A DNA stretch of 64,000 nucleotides, taken from the NCBI RefSeq assembly GCF_028657945.1, contig NZ_CP059693.1:2914001-2978000 (forward strand), given 5' to 3'. The notes under the pieces are model-generated. The model worked only from the letters and a program-made list of their open reading frames with translations. It was not told the DNA's origin and ran no database searches. Below are positions 55,263 to 63,535 of this stretch, one piece after another; the stretch's first letter is position 1; the number at the start of each line of letters is the position of its first letter. The translations under genes were made by a program, and so were the position numbers. This DNA comes from Thalassomonas haliotis. Its GTDB lineage: Bacteria > Pseudomonadota > Gammaproteobacteria > Enterobacterales > Alteromonadaceae.

Positions 55263-55817
55263 TTTAGCGGGTGTTTTATGTTGACGTTATTTAGCGTATT
55301 GCCTGAGGTTATGCGCTATATCTCTTCTTTTTTAAACGCCTGTGGTGCCTGAGTCACGCAGGTTTTCAACTATATTGTTAGCAGCGTTTGTCCTTTGCGG
55401 ATAAGCGCTTTACCCGCTTAAACCTGCCGCAAACTCCCCGATACAACTAAATATGCCAGCTATCTGAGCCAACTTTGTGGCATATAAGCATATCTTTGCT
55501 TTTTATTTCCCTGGCTTTACCGCGCCGTCGGCATAATCCGCTCAGATTTGCTCTTCCCGGCTGAAAAACCAGCTAAAATTATTGGGACGCCGGTTTTTCT
55601 GACCCGTGATATTTATGCGGGTTGTTAACCTGAACTCAGGTTAGCTGTTACCTGGCGTAACAAGCAGTGGAAAAACGGCTCAAGCGGTTTCATCGATCCA
55701 GAGGAAGGAGTAAATATTTTTACGAAACAGTAATTTATTTGGTGAGACGGCAGAAGTTTTTCTTTATACTCGTGTTTCCTTTAGTCTGAGGTTTCACTTT
55801 TACTTAATGTGATCTTT
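55263..55817. other. Intergenic region, no gene recognised
   Basis: 555 bases between the flavoprotein and nrtS-like genes. No open frame with family similarity. The inverted repeat AACCTGAACTCAGGTT (55628-55643) is a short near-perfect palindrome upstream of the nrtS-like gene and could be an operator. Confidence 0.45.
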
Positions 55818-56066
55818 ATGAAAACTTCTGGCAGTAGCTTCACACATTGGTTTCATCTGGCGACCAGAGCCAAAGTGGTAAAACGTTCTTTAAAAGTCGC
55901 GTTAATCGTGGGCACTATTTTAGTGATGATAAACCAACTGGATATTTTCCTTTCAGGGCAGTTGGCATTGGGTAACTATATCCAAATCCTGCTGACCTAT
56001 TGTGTTCCTTATTGCGTCTCCACTTATGCCAGTGTGGATACTATGATGAACCGGGAAAATAAATAA
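55818..56066 (+). CDS. nrtS: NrtS-like nitrate/nitrite transporter small membrane protein
   Basis: 82 aa starting at the ATG at 55818. After a short basic N-terminus (RAKVVKRSLKVAL) come two membrane helices (VALIVGTILVMINQLDIFL; NYIQILLTYCVPYCVSTYA). The RSLKVALIVGTIL and LLTYCVPYCVSTYASV motifs fit what I recall of NrtS, a small transporter family described for nitrate/nitrite transport in cyanobacteria and proteobacteria. Downstream by 29 bp is a soluble chemoreceptor, and heme d1 genes lie a few kilobases away, which fits nitrogen-oxide respiration. Confidence 0.8.
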   Translation: MKTSGSSFTHWFHLATRAKVVKRSLKVALIVGTILVMINQLDIFLSGQLALGNYIQILLTYCVPYCVSTYASVDTMMNRENK

Positions 56067-56095
56067 CTCAACTTATTAACTTATAAGGCTTTCTA

Positions 56096-56995
56096 ATGTT
56101 TAACCTATTTAGCAGCAATAAAATTCCCGCCGATCAGGTTTTGATCGCGAAAGATGAATTAGCCGATTTGATGGCCAAAGCGCAGTTAGTTGAGCAACTT
56201 GAACAAAGCGGCGCTTTAGACATTGCCCAACAAATCACCGACAATGCGCAAAAGGTGAATCAGGCTTCGTCGAGCCGCCTGGCACAAATTGAAGACAATT
56301 ATCGGCTGATCCAGTCCTTTATCGAACAGTCTGAAGGCATTGAACAAACTTCTCACGACTCTTTTAAATCGGCAAAAGATACTGCGCAAACCTCTGAAAA
56401 CGGTATTAAACAGCTTGAAGACCTTAGTCAGAACGTTATGACCTCGGCGCAGTATATTCGTGAATTTACCGAATTGCTGGTGAGTCTGGATGAAAACAAT
56501 AAAAATATCGGCCAATTGGTGGAATCCATTAAAGGCATAGCCGATCAAACCAATTTACTGGCCCTGAACGCGGCGATTGAAGCCGCTCGTGCGGGCGAGC
56601 ATGGTCGGGGGTTTGCCGTGGTGGCGGATGAAGTGCGCTCCCTGGCCAATACCGCCAACCAGTCTGCGGATCAGATCCAAAATGAAATGAAAAATATCAT
56701 GGATATTTCCTCTTCTATCATAGATAAGCAAAAGCAGGTTTCGGGTATTATTGACTCCAGTGTCGATATCGCCGGCACCACCATGGAAAATCTGCAATCG
56801 CTGGTAACGTTGTCGCTGTCGAGCTCTAACCTGGTGGAGTCCACTATTGCCCAGGTACAGCATCAGCTAAGCGACTCGGAAACCATTAAAGACAATATGC
56901 TGCAACTTATTGAGGATACCCGCAACGCCCTTGACGGCTCTTCTGAAAATGCCGAGCTGGGGCAGGAATTAGTCAGGCATCTGATGGCCAAGTAA
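56096..56995 (+). CDS. Soluble methyl-accepting chemotaxis protein
   Basis: 299 aa with no membrane helix. N-terminal helical region about 1-90 with no recognised sensor fold, then the MCP signalling coiled coil containing the hairpin tip [20 protein letters not shown] with [20 protein letters not shown], which binds CheA/CheW. The C-terminal return arm lacks a CheR-tethering pentapeptide. Cytoplasmic receptor whose stimulus is unknown. Directly after the nrtS-like gene (29 bp), so the two may be coregulated and nitrate/nitrite related (inference). Confidence 0.9.
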   Translation: MFNLFSSNKIPADQVLIAKDELADLMAKAQLVEQLEQSGALDIAQQITDNAQKVNQASSSRLAQIEDNYRLIQSFIEQSEGIEQTSHDSFKSAKDTAQTSENGIKQLEDLSQNVMTSAQYIREFTELLVSLDENNKNIGQLVESIKGIADQTNLLALNAAIEAARAGEHGRGFAVVADEVRSLANTANQSADQIQNEMKNIMDISSSIIDKQKQVSGIIDSSVDIAGTTMENLQSLVTLSLSSSNLVESTIAQVQHQLSDSETIKDNMLQLIEDTRNALDGSSENAELGQELVRHLMAK

Positions 56996-57008
56996 GCCAT
57001 TATTGCAT

Positions 57009-57033
57009 AAGCGCCGGAGCAGTTGCGGCGCTT
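57009..57033 (+). terminator. Possible terminator after the chemoreceptor gene
   Basis: Perfect 8-bp stem AAGCGCCG/CGGCGCTT (57009-57016 with 57026-57033) just after the stop codon, but followed by a T-poor sequence, so it is a weak candidate. Confidence 0.35.
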
Positions 57034-57195
57034 GCTCTGAACAGCTTTTATCCCGTCCGTGGGCGTGTTGGCTGGCTTGTTGTCTATTGCTCCTTCGGCG
57101 GGATAAAGGCCTTGTTGTCAATAAAGGTTAAGCCGCCGCAGTGATAACTTATGCTGCAAAGTATGTGTCAGTTATGTCGTCAGTTATGCGGTAAG

Positions 57196-58458
57196 TTATG
57201 CGGCAAAATTCAGCCCATAGATATTGTCTTTTTTCCAGGCACAGGTAGCCAGGGTTTTGGCAAATTTTGCCGAACTTATGGTGATATTCTCCAGCTTGTC
57301 CAATTCATTGTCGCACTGCACCCGGGCGCCGCCTAAAGGGGAGTAATCCAATATTTTACAAGGGGTTTGCTGTTGATCTATTTGGATTTCACCTGTGAGT
57401 TGGCTGGTAATGATGCGGGAGAAATGCCGTCTTTCGTCGCTGCGGGAAAAAGACCAGCTTTCGTGTAAATTTTCCGGCTGGTAGTCTTCGACTTTTTTAA
57501 TCCGTTCAAGTACGCTCTCATGAATAGAGACATTAACGGCGGGGTAATCAAGTTCTCCTTCGAGTGAGCGGATTTCAGCTTTGGCGCCGAGGCGAGCCAT
57601 TAACCGGTAAGGCAGGCTGTAGGAGTCATGCAGACGTCCACAGGCATTGGCATCCACTTTTGATTTGTCTTTGAGGTAACCCTGGTCGAAATCCAGTCCC
57701 AGCAGGGCCACTTTTTGGATCATCCACAGCAAGCTCAGATCCGATAAACCGGACTCTTCATAGCCGCCGCCGATATCACTATGGCAGCCGGCAAACCACA
57801 CCTGCTCAACCGTTTGCCCCGGGTGGCTGCTTCCCGTCCATAAGGCCGGCTTAAAAGGAGGTCTTTTTTCATCTATTGCCAGCGCCTGATAGGCGTTTTT
57901 AACTTCCGGGGTCAAGCGGGTGTCAAGAAATCCTACCCAAGGTTTGGTTAACTGCCCCAGTAGAGGGACAGGCACACCTAACGCCCCGACCGTATCCCAT
58001 ACCGCCATCACTTCAATTTCCGGTTTCGGGTAGTGGGAGTAGCGCTGGTATTCACGTTTGTGCGGCGCGGTGCGATAATATTTATAGGCCTGGGGCAGGG
58101 TATGCAGTTCGTCTTTGGGCAATAAGCCAACCGTATGCAGCATACCGGCAAGGGCCCTTACGGTGTAGGCGCCGCGGCTGAAGCCGAAGCAGTAGATATC
58201 ATCTCCTTCCTGGTAGTTGTGGGCAAGAAAACGATAGGCATCAATAATGTTTTGTCCGATACCTTTACCGAAGATGCCCATCATGCGATCTGAGGCATTG
58301 TAGGTGCCTACGCCCTGATCATAAAAAACTACCTGGTGTTTGCCGTCCTTGCCATAAGGGGTGAGGGAGCGGACGATCTTGACTACATTAGTGGGTTTAT
58401 CCGGGGTATTCCAGGTACCATCACAACAGATCACGATACGCTTGTTTTGTATTTTCAT
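57196..58458 (-). CDS. DUF2235 (Tle1-like) alpha/beta hydrolase fused to a C-terminal PilZ domain
   Basis: 420 aa from ATG 58458 (GGAG 7 nt upstream; ATG 58461 is an alternative). Residues about 4-330 are DUF2235: KRIVICCDGTWNTPDKPTNV, VVFYDQGVGTYN, nucleophile elbow FGFSRG with Ser94, a candidate acid in AVWDTVGALGVP (Asp155) and AGCHSDIGGGY with His226, the Ser-Asp-His layout of Tle1 phospholipases. Residues about 342-418 are a PilZ domain: RHFSR (RxxxR, 344-348), DYSPLG (DxSxxG, 371-376) and the closing strand CAWKKDNIYGLNF. No signal peptide or membrane helix is seen, so it is predicted cytoplasmic. Known Tle1 proteins are T6SS effectors without PilZ; c-di-GMP-controlled lipase activity is inferred. 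Confidence 0.88.
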   Translation of the reverse strand: MKIQNKRIVICCDGTWNTPDKPTNVVKIVRSLTPYGKDGKHQVVFYDQGVGTYNASDRMMGIFGKGIGQNIIDAYRFLAHNYQEGDDIYCFGFSRGAYTVRALAGMLHTVGLLPKDELHTLPQAYKYYRTAPHKREYQRYSHYPKPEIEVMAVWDTVGALGVPVPLLGQLTKPWVGFLDTRLTPEVKNAYQALAIDEKRPPFKPALWTGSSHPGQTVEQVWFAGCHSDIGGGYEESGLSDLSLLWMIQKVALLGLDFDQGYLKDKSKVDANACGRLHDSYSLPYRLMARLGAKAEIRSLEGELDYPAVNVSIHESVLERIKKVEDYQPENLHESWSFSRSDERRHFSRIITSQLTGEIQIDQQQTPCKILDYSPLGGARVQCDNELDKLENITISSAKFAKTLATCAWKKDNIYGLNFAA

Positions 58459-58674
58459 CATACGTCTCCAAAAGGCAAATGTTTGCAAGGGGAGAGGGGG
58501 TAAAAATAAAAGCTGTAGCCTTGCAGCTTTGATGAAATTATAGTTGAAATTAATGCTAATGCTGCTTGGAAATAGTGGTCCTGTCTTTGTTTTGCCCGGG
58601 AAAAACAAAGCCCGGGCAGGAGGGGGGGGAGAGCAGGCGCTAGGGCTGAAAACTAAACGTTTGATATCTGGGTA

Positions 58675-59232
58675 TTATCCCTTATAGCCGGGGGAGCTGG
58701 CGTTTGTTTGGTAATAGACAGCTTCCATATCGCCTAAGGGATCCTGGTGCAGTTCTTTTTTGAGAAATGCCATACCCAGTTTCTTCATGATATTAATAGA
58801 GCCGGCATTATCCTCCATGGCGATGGCACTGAAATATTTGACTTGTGTCTGCTCGGCGATGGCCCTGGTTATACTCTGGGCGGCTTCGGTAGCATAACCT
58901 TTGCCCCAGGCCTTTTGCATAAAGCGCCAGCCCAGTTCCAGGTTGTTATATTGCGGATGATCGGTAAAAAAATCCATCGGCCGTACTAACACCCAGCCAA
59001 TAAATTCATTGGTTTGTGTGACTTCTACTTTCCACAGACCCCAGCCCAGCGGTTCATTGGTATAACTTTGCATCCTGGGAATATAGATATCCCTGATTTC
59101 TTGCATACTGCTGATTTTACCGCCGTTTATGTAGCGCATCACTTCTGCATCCTGGTCGAGGTCGAACAAGAGCTGTGCATCATTGCTGGTCATTAGTGCA
59201 AAATTTAAGCGTTTAGAGTTTGTTATTTTCAT
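58675..59232 (-). CDS. GNAT-family N-acetyltransferase (RimJ/RimL type)
   Basis: 185 aa. Acetyltransf_3 fold: KRLNFALMTSNDAQLLFDLD start, substrate region WGLWKVEVTQTNEFIGWVLV, acetyl-CoA loop LELGWRFMQKAWGKGYATEA (QxxGxG/A-type) with SIAMEDNAGSINIMKKLGM-like end. It probably acetylates a protein N-terminus or small amine; substrate unknown. Single gene on the minus strand, ahead of the DUF2235-PilZ gene by about 215 bp. Confidence 0.85.
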   Translation of the reverse strand: MKITNSKRLNFALMTSNDAQLLFDLDQDAEVMRYINGGKISSMQEIRDIYIPRMQSYTNEPLGWGLWKVEVTQTNEFIGWVLVRPMDFFTDHPQYNNLELGWRFMQKAWGKGYATEAAQSITRAIAEQTQVKYFSAIAMEDNAGSINIMKKLGMAFLKKELHQDPLGDMEAVYYQTNASSPGYKG

Positions 59233-59589
59233 GTTTGGTTCATCACTTGATATTCGCTAGTTATTGGATTGCCTGACTGGCACGGTTATTAGTGTATAAC
59301 GATATTGAGTGGCGGCGAAGGGCTATTTGCCGACAATGGCAATACAGGCAGCGAATGGGCTTTTTTGAGCTGTACATTTGAATAGGCATTATTATCTTCT
59401 TTTTTTGTTTCTTAAGTAAAAACCAGCCATTTAGCGCTAAGATCAGGAAAATCATGCCTTAATTTATTGACGGCTATTGGCATTCCCCTGGTACCAGATC
59501 AATAAATCTCGTTTTTAGCCCCTTTTCGTCGCGGCCATACCTGTGATATAATTGTCAGCTATCTGTTGTTATCTAATTGAAAAGAAGCT
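59233..59589. other. Divergent intergenic region, no gene recognised
   Basis: About 355 bases. The small minus-strand frame near 59261-59455 has low-complexity, basic content and is not called. A TGTGATATAAT-like stretch at 59542-59552 is a candidate promoter for the gene at 59590. Confidence 0.4.
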
Positions 59590-59784
59590 ATGCGAATTAA
59601 ATTAACTTGCGATATTTTTGGTGGTGCAGAAGACGGCTGCGTAAAAGGTAAAGAGTTTGACGCCGTCCTGGTTGGTCCAAGATCAACTACGGTTGAGATT
59701 GTCGGCGACTCGGGTCGTCCACACAGGGCTTTTCATTATGAATATGAAATGGTCACTGAAGAGCAGGCCGCTAAAGCCAATTAA
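59590..59784 (+). CDS. Small hypothetical protein, 64 aa
   Basis: ATG preceded by AAAGAAG 3-5 nt upstream. The reading MRIKLTCDIFGGAEDGCVKG ... EFDAVLVGPRSTTVEIVGDS, then HYEYEMVTEEQAAKAN, is beta-rich with an acidic C-terminus, and is likely a compact soluble domain. I recognise no family. A GC hairpin (CCGGGTC/GACCCGG, 59798-59804 with 59817-59823) follows the stop, supporting an independent transcript. Confidence 0.6.
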   Translation: MRIKLTCDIFGGAEDGCVKGKEFDAVLVGPRSTTVEIVGDSGRPHRAFHYEYEMVTEEQAAKAN

Positions 59785-59797
59785 TCTCTGGTATGCG

Positions 59798-59823
59798 CCG
59801 GGTCCGGTTATTACCCGACCCGG
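59798..59823 (+). terminator. Possible terminator after the 64-aa gene
   Basis: Seven-bp GC stem CCGGGTC/GACCCGG with a 12-nt loop, 14 bp after the stop codon; the downstream T content is modest (TATCTTCTCTT). Confidence 0.45.
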
Positions 59824-60329
59824 GGTATCTTCTCTTACTCAGCTTGTCTGCTGATTTAACTTGATAACCTAAGTTTTCTGTTTTGCTTATTAATGAGCAT
59901 TCTCCATTTTATTTGCAGGCTTCAATCTGAAGGCTTAGTTTGCAGATAAGCTATCCAAATCCCCCTGTTCAATTCCTTTTAGTTTTTTAATCTGAATATT
60001 GCTGTGCCCCGGGCGCTGATATCCGGTTTTTTCCTGCCGGCCGTGTATTTATCAAGGCGTGCATCGGCTATCTTATTCCTGCCGTTGAGAGGCATAGGCT
60101 TTGCGGGAAAATGGCCATATACCGCTTTGTCGCTCTTAAGGCAGGTTAAGATTGGCCAGGAGCGCAGCAATCATTTATTTCATGGCGAACCCGGCAATGT
60201 CCAGATACAGGCGTGCAGGTGCTTGCATTTGTCCGTTAACATGTCTACCTGGGCCGCCACGGCCTATAAAGGCAGCGGTGGCCCGAACGTCTAACGCTTT
60301 AGTGTTGAGGGCTGTGAATGTGGCACTGT
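59824..60329. other. Intergenic region downstream of the nir genes, no gene recognised
   Basis: About 500 bases. A 96-codon plus-strand frame at 60004-60294 has no ribosome site and no family resemblance, so it is not called. Confidence 0.45.
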
Positions 60330-61184
60330 TCAGGCGTATTTCAGTTGCTCGGCTGTGCTAAGGCGTGCTGCATAATCATCTGCCGATAAAAAGCCGGGAA
60401 TACTGACCGCTTCATTGGTTAATTCATTGACGACATCGCCGATGATGATCAGGGTCGGCGGGGTGATCTTATGTTTTTGCGCCAGCTGTGGCAGGGTGTT
60501 TAATACCCCGCGGTAGACCTCCTGATCTTCCCGGGTGCCTTTTCTAATCAGCGCGACCGGGGTGTCTGCTCTTCTGCCGTGCTTGATCAGCTGCTCGGTG
60601 ATCACCGGCAAGGTGTTGATCCCCATGTAAAATACTATGGTCTGACTGTCGCAGGCCAGGCTTGGCCACGGCAGGTTGAGCTGACCGTTATTTTGCATAT
60701 GGCCGGTGATAAAGGTACAACCCTGGGCTACGCCGCGGTGGGTGAGGGGGATACCGGCATAGGTGGTACAGCCGGATGCCGCGGTGATCCCGGGACAGGT
60801 ATGGCAGCTGATGCCGTTTTCCAGCAAATACTGTGCTTCTTCACCGCCGCGGCCAAAGATAAAGGGATCGCCGCCTTTAAGGCGCAATACCCGCTTGCCT
60901 TGTCTGGCAAGGTCGAGCAAGAGTTCATTGATTTTATCCTGGGGCACGCAATGTTTGGCCTGCTCTTTACCGACATAATATTTTTCATTATGCTCGGGCA
61001 GCAGGGCCATAATTTCTTCGCTGACCAGGCGGTCGTAAACGGTCACTTGCGCCTGCTCGATAAACCTCAGGGCTCTTAAGGTTAATAATTCAGGATCGCC
61101 GGGACCTGAGCCTACCAGGGCGACTTCCCCGCCGTTAAAAGGGGTTTGGCTGATTTTTTTATTTAATATCGTCATCTTGCTCAC
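60330..61184 (-). CDS. nirE: Uroporphyrinogen-III C-methyltransferase (NirE-type SUMT)
   Basis: 284 aa. SUMT motifs are EVALVGSGPGDPELLTLRAL (start of the tetrapyrrole-methylase fold), RLKGGDPFIFGRGGEEAQYL and TITAASGCTTYAGIPLTHR-like region (PGITAASGCTTYAGIPLTHR). It methylates uroporphyrinogen III twice to precorrin-2. Its position behind nirJ, nirH and nirG makes a dedicated role in heme d1 synthesis likely, so NirE rather than CobA. It lacks the CysG dehydrogenase/ferrochelatase domain. Confidence 0.9.
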   Translation of the reverse strand: MSKMTILNKKISQTPFNGGEVALVGSGPGDPELLTLRALRFIEQAQVTVYDRLVSEEIMALLPEHNEKYYVGKEQAKHCVPQDKINELLLDLARQGKRVLRLKGGDPFIFGRGGEEAQYLLENGISCHTCPGITAASGCTTYAGIPLTHRGVAQGCTFITGHMQNNGQLNLPWPSLACDSQTIVFYMGINTLPVITEQLIKHGRRADTPVALIRKGTREDQEVYRGVLNTLPQLAQKHKITPPTLIIIGDVVNELTNEAVSIPGFLSADDYAARLSTAEQLKYA

Positions 61185-61194
61185 ACTCGCTTTT

Positions 61195-62391
61195 TTAAAC
61201 TTCTACTACAGGGATTTGCTCTGCCCTGAGGGAATTAGCCCCCAGGCCTATTTCATGGTCTTCCAGGTAACAGCCGGGATCTTCCGCCCAGGGATCCCGG
61301 GTTTGGGCAAAGGCCCGGGTACGGGTATTACCGCCGCAGATATTGAGGTATTGGCAGCGGGCACAACGGCCTTTTACCGGCCGCGGGCTTTGGCGAAAGC
61401 CCAGCATTAACGGGTCTTGGCTGTTTTTCCAGATATTGGAGAATTTTCCGGTTTTGACATTACCCAGGGCATGATCCCACCAATAGGTATCCGGATGGAC
61501 AGTACCGGTATTGTCTATGTTAGCGACATTAACCCCGGAAGCATTGCCGCCCCACTGGATCAGTTTTTGCCGTAGATTTTCAACCCGCTGCGGGTGGCTG
61601 TCACCGAATTTCTTTTGTGCCCATTGCAATAAAAACGGGCCGTCGGCATCGTTATTGCCGGTGACAAAGTCGCTGTTTATACCCTGGCAGATATGTGACC
61701 AGGCCCGCTCAAACAGGATTTCCATTGCATCTTTGGTCATTTTGAACATGGCATCATTTTGCGCGCTGCGCTTGCCGCGACCGGAATAATTTAAGTGGGA
61801 CAGGTAAAATTTATCCACCCCTTTCTCTTCCATGATATCGAGCAGTGCCGGCAGGTCGTCAAAGTTGTCTTTGGTCAGGCATAAACGCATACCGACTTTA
61901 ATACCGGCTGCCTTGCACAGCTCTATGGCTTTCATGGAACTTTTATAGCTGCCGATTTGACGGCGGAAATGGTCGTGGAAGCCTTCCAGGCCGTCAATGC
62001 TGATGCCGACATATTGATAATCGGCGGCTTTGATGGCATCGATATTATCTTCATTGATCAAGGTGCCGTTGGTAGACAGGGCCAGATAAAAACCTTTGCT
62101 TTTGGCATAGTCGCTGATTTCAAAAATATCCGGGCGCAGCAGCGGCTCGCCGCCCGAGAGGATCAATACCGGTACATGGGCCACTTTTAAGTCGTCTATG
62201 GTGGCCTTGATTTGCCCGGTGGAAAGTTCGTCTTTAAAATCTATGTCTAAAGAGGTTGAATAACAATGGCGGCAGCTTAAGTTGCAGCGGCGGATCAAAT
62301 TCCAGATCACTACGGGTCCCGGCATGTTGCGCTTTGGGGCGACCGGCCTATCATGGGTTAAGGTTTTTAGCAGTTGAGAAATTCTGAACAT
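61195..62391 (-). CDS. nirJ: Heme d1 biosynthesis radical SAM protein NirJ
   Basis: 398 aa, typical NirJ length. Radical SAM cluster CNLSCRHCYSTS (CxxxCxxC) near residue 35, with GGEPLLRPDI and SISIDGLEGFHDHF-like segments. The SPASM-like C-terminal cysteines RCARCQYLNICGGNTRTRAF and EDPGCYL may bind a second cluster. NirJ removes propionate side chains of didecarboxysiroheme and installs oxo groups. Ends 10 bp before the nirE start; starts 13 bp after nirH. Confidence 0.95.
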   Translation of the reverse strand: MFRISQLLKTLTHDRPVAPKRNMPGPVVIWNLIRRCNLSCRHCYSTSLDIDFKDELSTGQIKATIDDLKVAHVPVLILSGGEPLLRPDIFEISDYAKSKGFYLALSTNGTLINEDNIDAIKAADYQYVGISIDGLEGFHDHFRRQIGSYKSSMKAIELCKAAGIKVGMRLCLTKDNFDDLPALLDIMEEKGVDKFYLSHLNYSGRGKRSAQNDAMFKMTKDAMEILFERAWSHICQGINSDFVTGNNDADGPFLLQWAQKKFGDSHPQRVENLRQKLIQWGGNASGVNVANIDNTGTVHPDTYWWDHALGNVKTGKFSNIWKNSQDPLMLGFRQSPRPVKGRCARCQYLNICGGNTRTRAFAQTRDPWAEDPGCYLEDHEIGLGANSLRAEQIPVVEV

Positions 62392-62403
62392 AATTAATCT
62401 CCG

Positions 62404-63021
62404 TTATTCAGCCGGTTTGTTTTGTACGGACTTTGTACTGTTTTTTGTTGCTTGTGCCTGCTTTTTCAGGCGCAAACCGGTTTTTTTCAGGATACGGGTA
62501 CTGGTGAGCATGTCGTTGCTCTTTAGGGCGTTATCCGGCTGATTGTGTAATACTTCAGCCAGCAGCTGTTTTATTTGCGCCCGATACTGCTTAATGTCAC
62601 TTTCACTGCGGCCATGCACCATGGCAAACAGGTTATAATTCCAGTGGGGCAGGTGTCTGGGCCTGAGGTAACAATGGCTGACAAAGTCGAGTTTACCCAC
62701 GGCTTCGCCAAATTCGTGTGCCGCATCGTCTCTGACATCCCATACCGTCATGCCGTTAAAGCGATAACCTAGTTTGTAATGGTTGGGCACGGCGGCGATG
62801 CGGCGGATAACGCCGCGGGCCAATAAATCCTCTGTCATGGCCAATACCTGGTCAACAGAGATCTCAAGTTGCTGTGCCAGGGCATGATAGGGCTGTGCCA
62901 CCAGTGGCAAACCGTCTTGTGTCAGCAAGACATAGCGGCGCTCCAGTGGGGATAGCTCCCGCTTGTCTTGCTCAGGGGACTCAGCGCTCTGGCTGCTAAA
63001 TCGGCAAATAGAGTCCGACAT
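62404..63021 (-). CDS. nirH: Siroheme decarboxylase subunit NirH (Lrp/AsnC-like)
   Basis: 205 aa from the ATG at 63021 with GGAGG 6 nt upstream. An Lrp-like N-terminal helix-turn-helix (YVLLTQDGLPLVAQPYHALA) is followed by the AsnC-type domain GYRFNGMTVWDVRDDAAHEF with YLRPRHLPHWNYNLFAMVHG, a shared signature (RP-R-LPHWxYNLF-MxHG) of the NirDLGH proteins. Together with NirG it decarboxylates siroheme to 12,18-didecarboxysiroheme. A Lys-rich C-terminal tail is unusual in length. Overlaps nirG by about 26 bp. Confidence 0.88.
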   Translation of the reverse strand: MSDSICRFSSQSAESPEQDKRELSPLERRYVLLTQDGLPLVAQPYHALAQQLEISVDQVLAMTEDLLARGVIRRIAAVPNHYKLGYRFNGMTVWDVRDDAAHEFGEAVGKLDFVSHCYLRPRHLPHWNYNLFAMVHGRSESDIKQYRAQIKQLLAEVLHNQPDNALKSNDMLTSTRILKKTGLRLKKQAQATKNSTKSVQNKPAE

Positions 63022-63535
63022 AGAATTCCTCCAGTTTCGGGACATTTAATACCTGGATCCCGGTTTTTGTTTCTATTTGTTCAATGACGGTGGCGATCTC
63101 GGTTTCACTTTCGGTGGCAATAACAAACCACATATTAAGTTGATGATTACGCTGGTAATTGTGTGCTATTTGCTCAAAGCCATTGACGACTTCTACAACC
63201 TGGTCAAATTCGCTTTCGGGCACGGCCATGGCCGCCAGGGTAAAGGCACCGCCAAGGCAGGCGGCATCATACATAGGGCCGAAGCGGGACAATACCCCTT
63301 GCTCCAATAAGCTATTGAGCCGGGAAAGCACAATTTGCTCTGTGGTATTAAGGGCATCGGCGACACTGGTAAAAGGGCGTTCGCATACCGGCAAGCCCCG
63401 CTGCAATAAATTGATCAGGGCCTTATCTAAAGGCGAAAAGTCTAAGGGTGAAGAATCTAAAGGAGTGCTCGCCTCAGCCCGGTGCCGGTTTCCCGTTTGT
63501 TTCTGGCCTGATGTTTTTTCCTTAAGCTCGGTCAT
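62996..63535 (-). CDS. nirG: Siroheme decarboxylase subunit NirG (Lrp/AsnC-like)
   Basis: 179 aa from the ATG at 63535 (TELKEKTSGQKQTGNRHRAE); a longer frame reaches 63601 into the preceding gene. A Ser/Pro-rich repeat (TPLDSSPLDFSPLD) precedes the Lrp-like HTH KALINLLQRGLPVCERPFTS and RLNSLLEQGVLSRFGPMYDA. The AsnC domain has GGAFTLAAMAVPESEFDQVV with NYQRNHQLNMWFVIATES. The QRNHxLNMWF pattern distinguishes NirG/NirD-type from NirH/NirL. Overlaps the upstream gene by 14 bp. Confidence 0.85.
   Translation of the reverse strand: MTELKEKTSGQKQTGNRHRAEASTPLDSSPLDFSPLDKALINLLQRGLPVCERPFTSVADALNTTEQIVLSRLNSLLEQGVLSRFGPMYDAACLGGAFTLAAMAVPESEFDQVVEVVNGFEQIAHNYQRNHQLNMWFVIATESETEIATVIEQIETKTGIQVLNVPKLEEFYVGLYLPI

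Noticed and set aside
60004-60294. 96-codon plus-strand frame downstream of nirE
   Set aside because: No ribosome site or family similarity; probably chance in GC-rich DNA.
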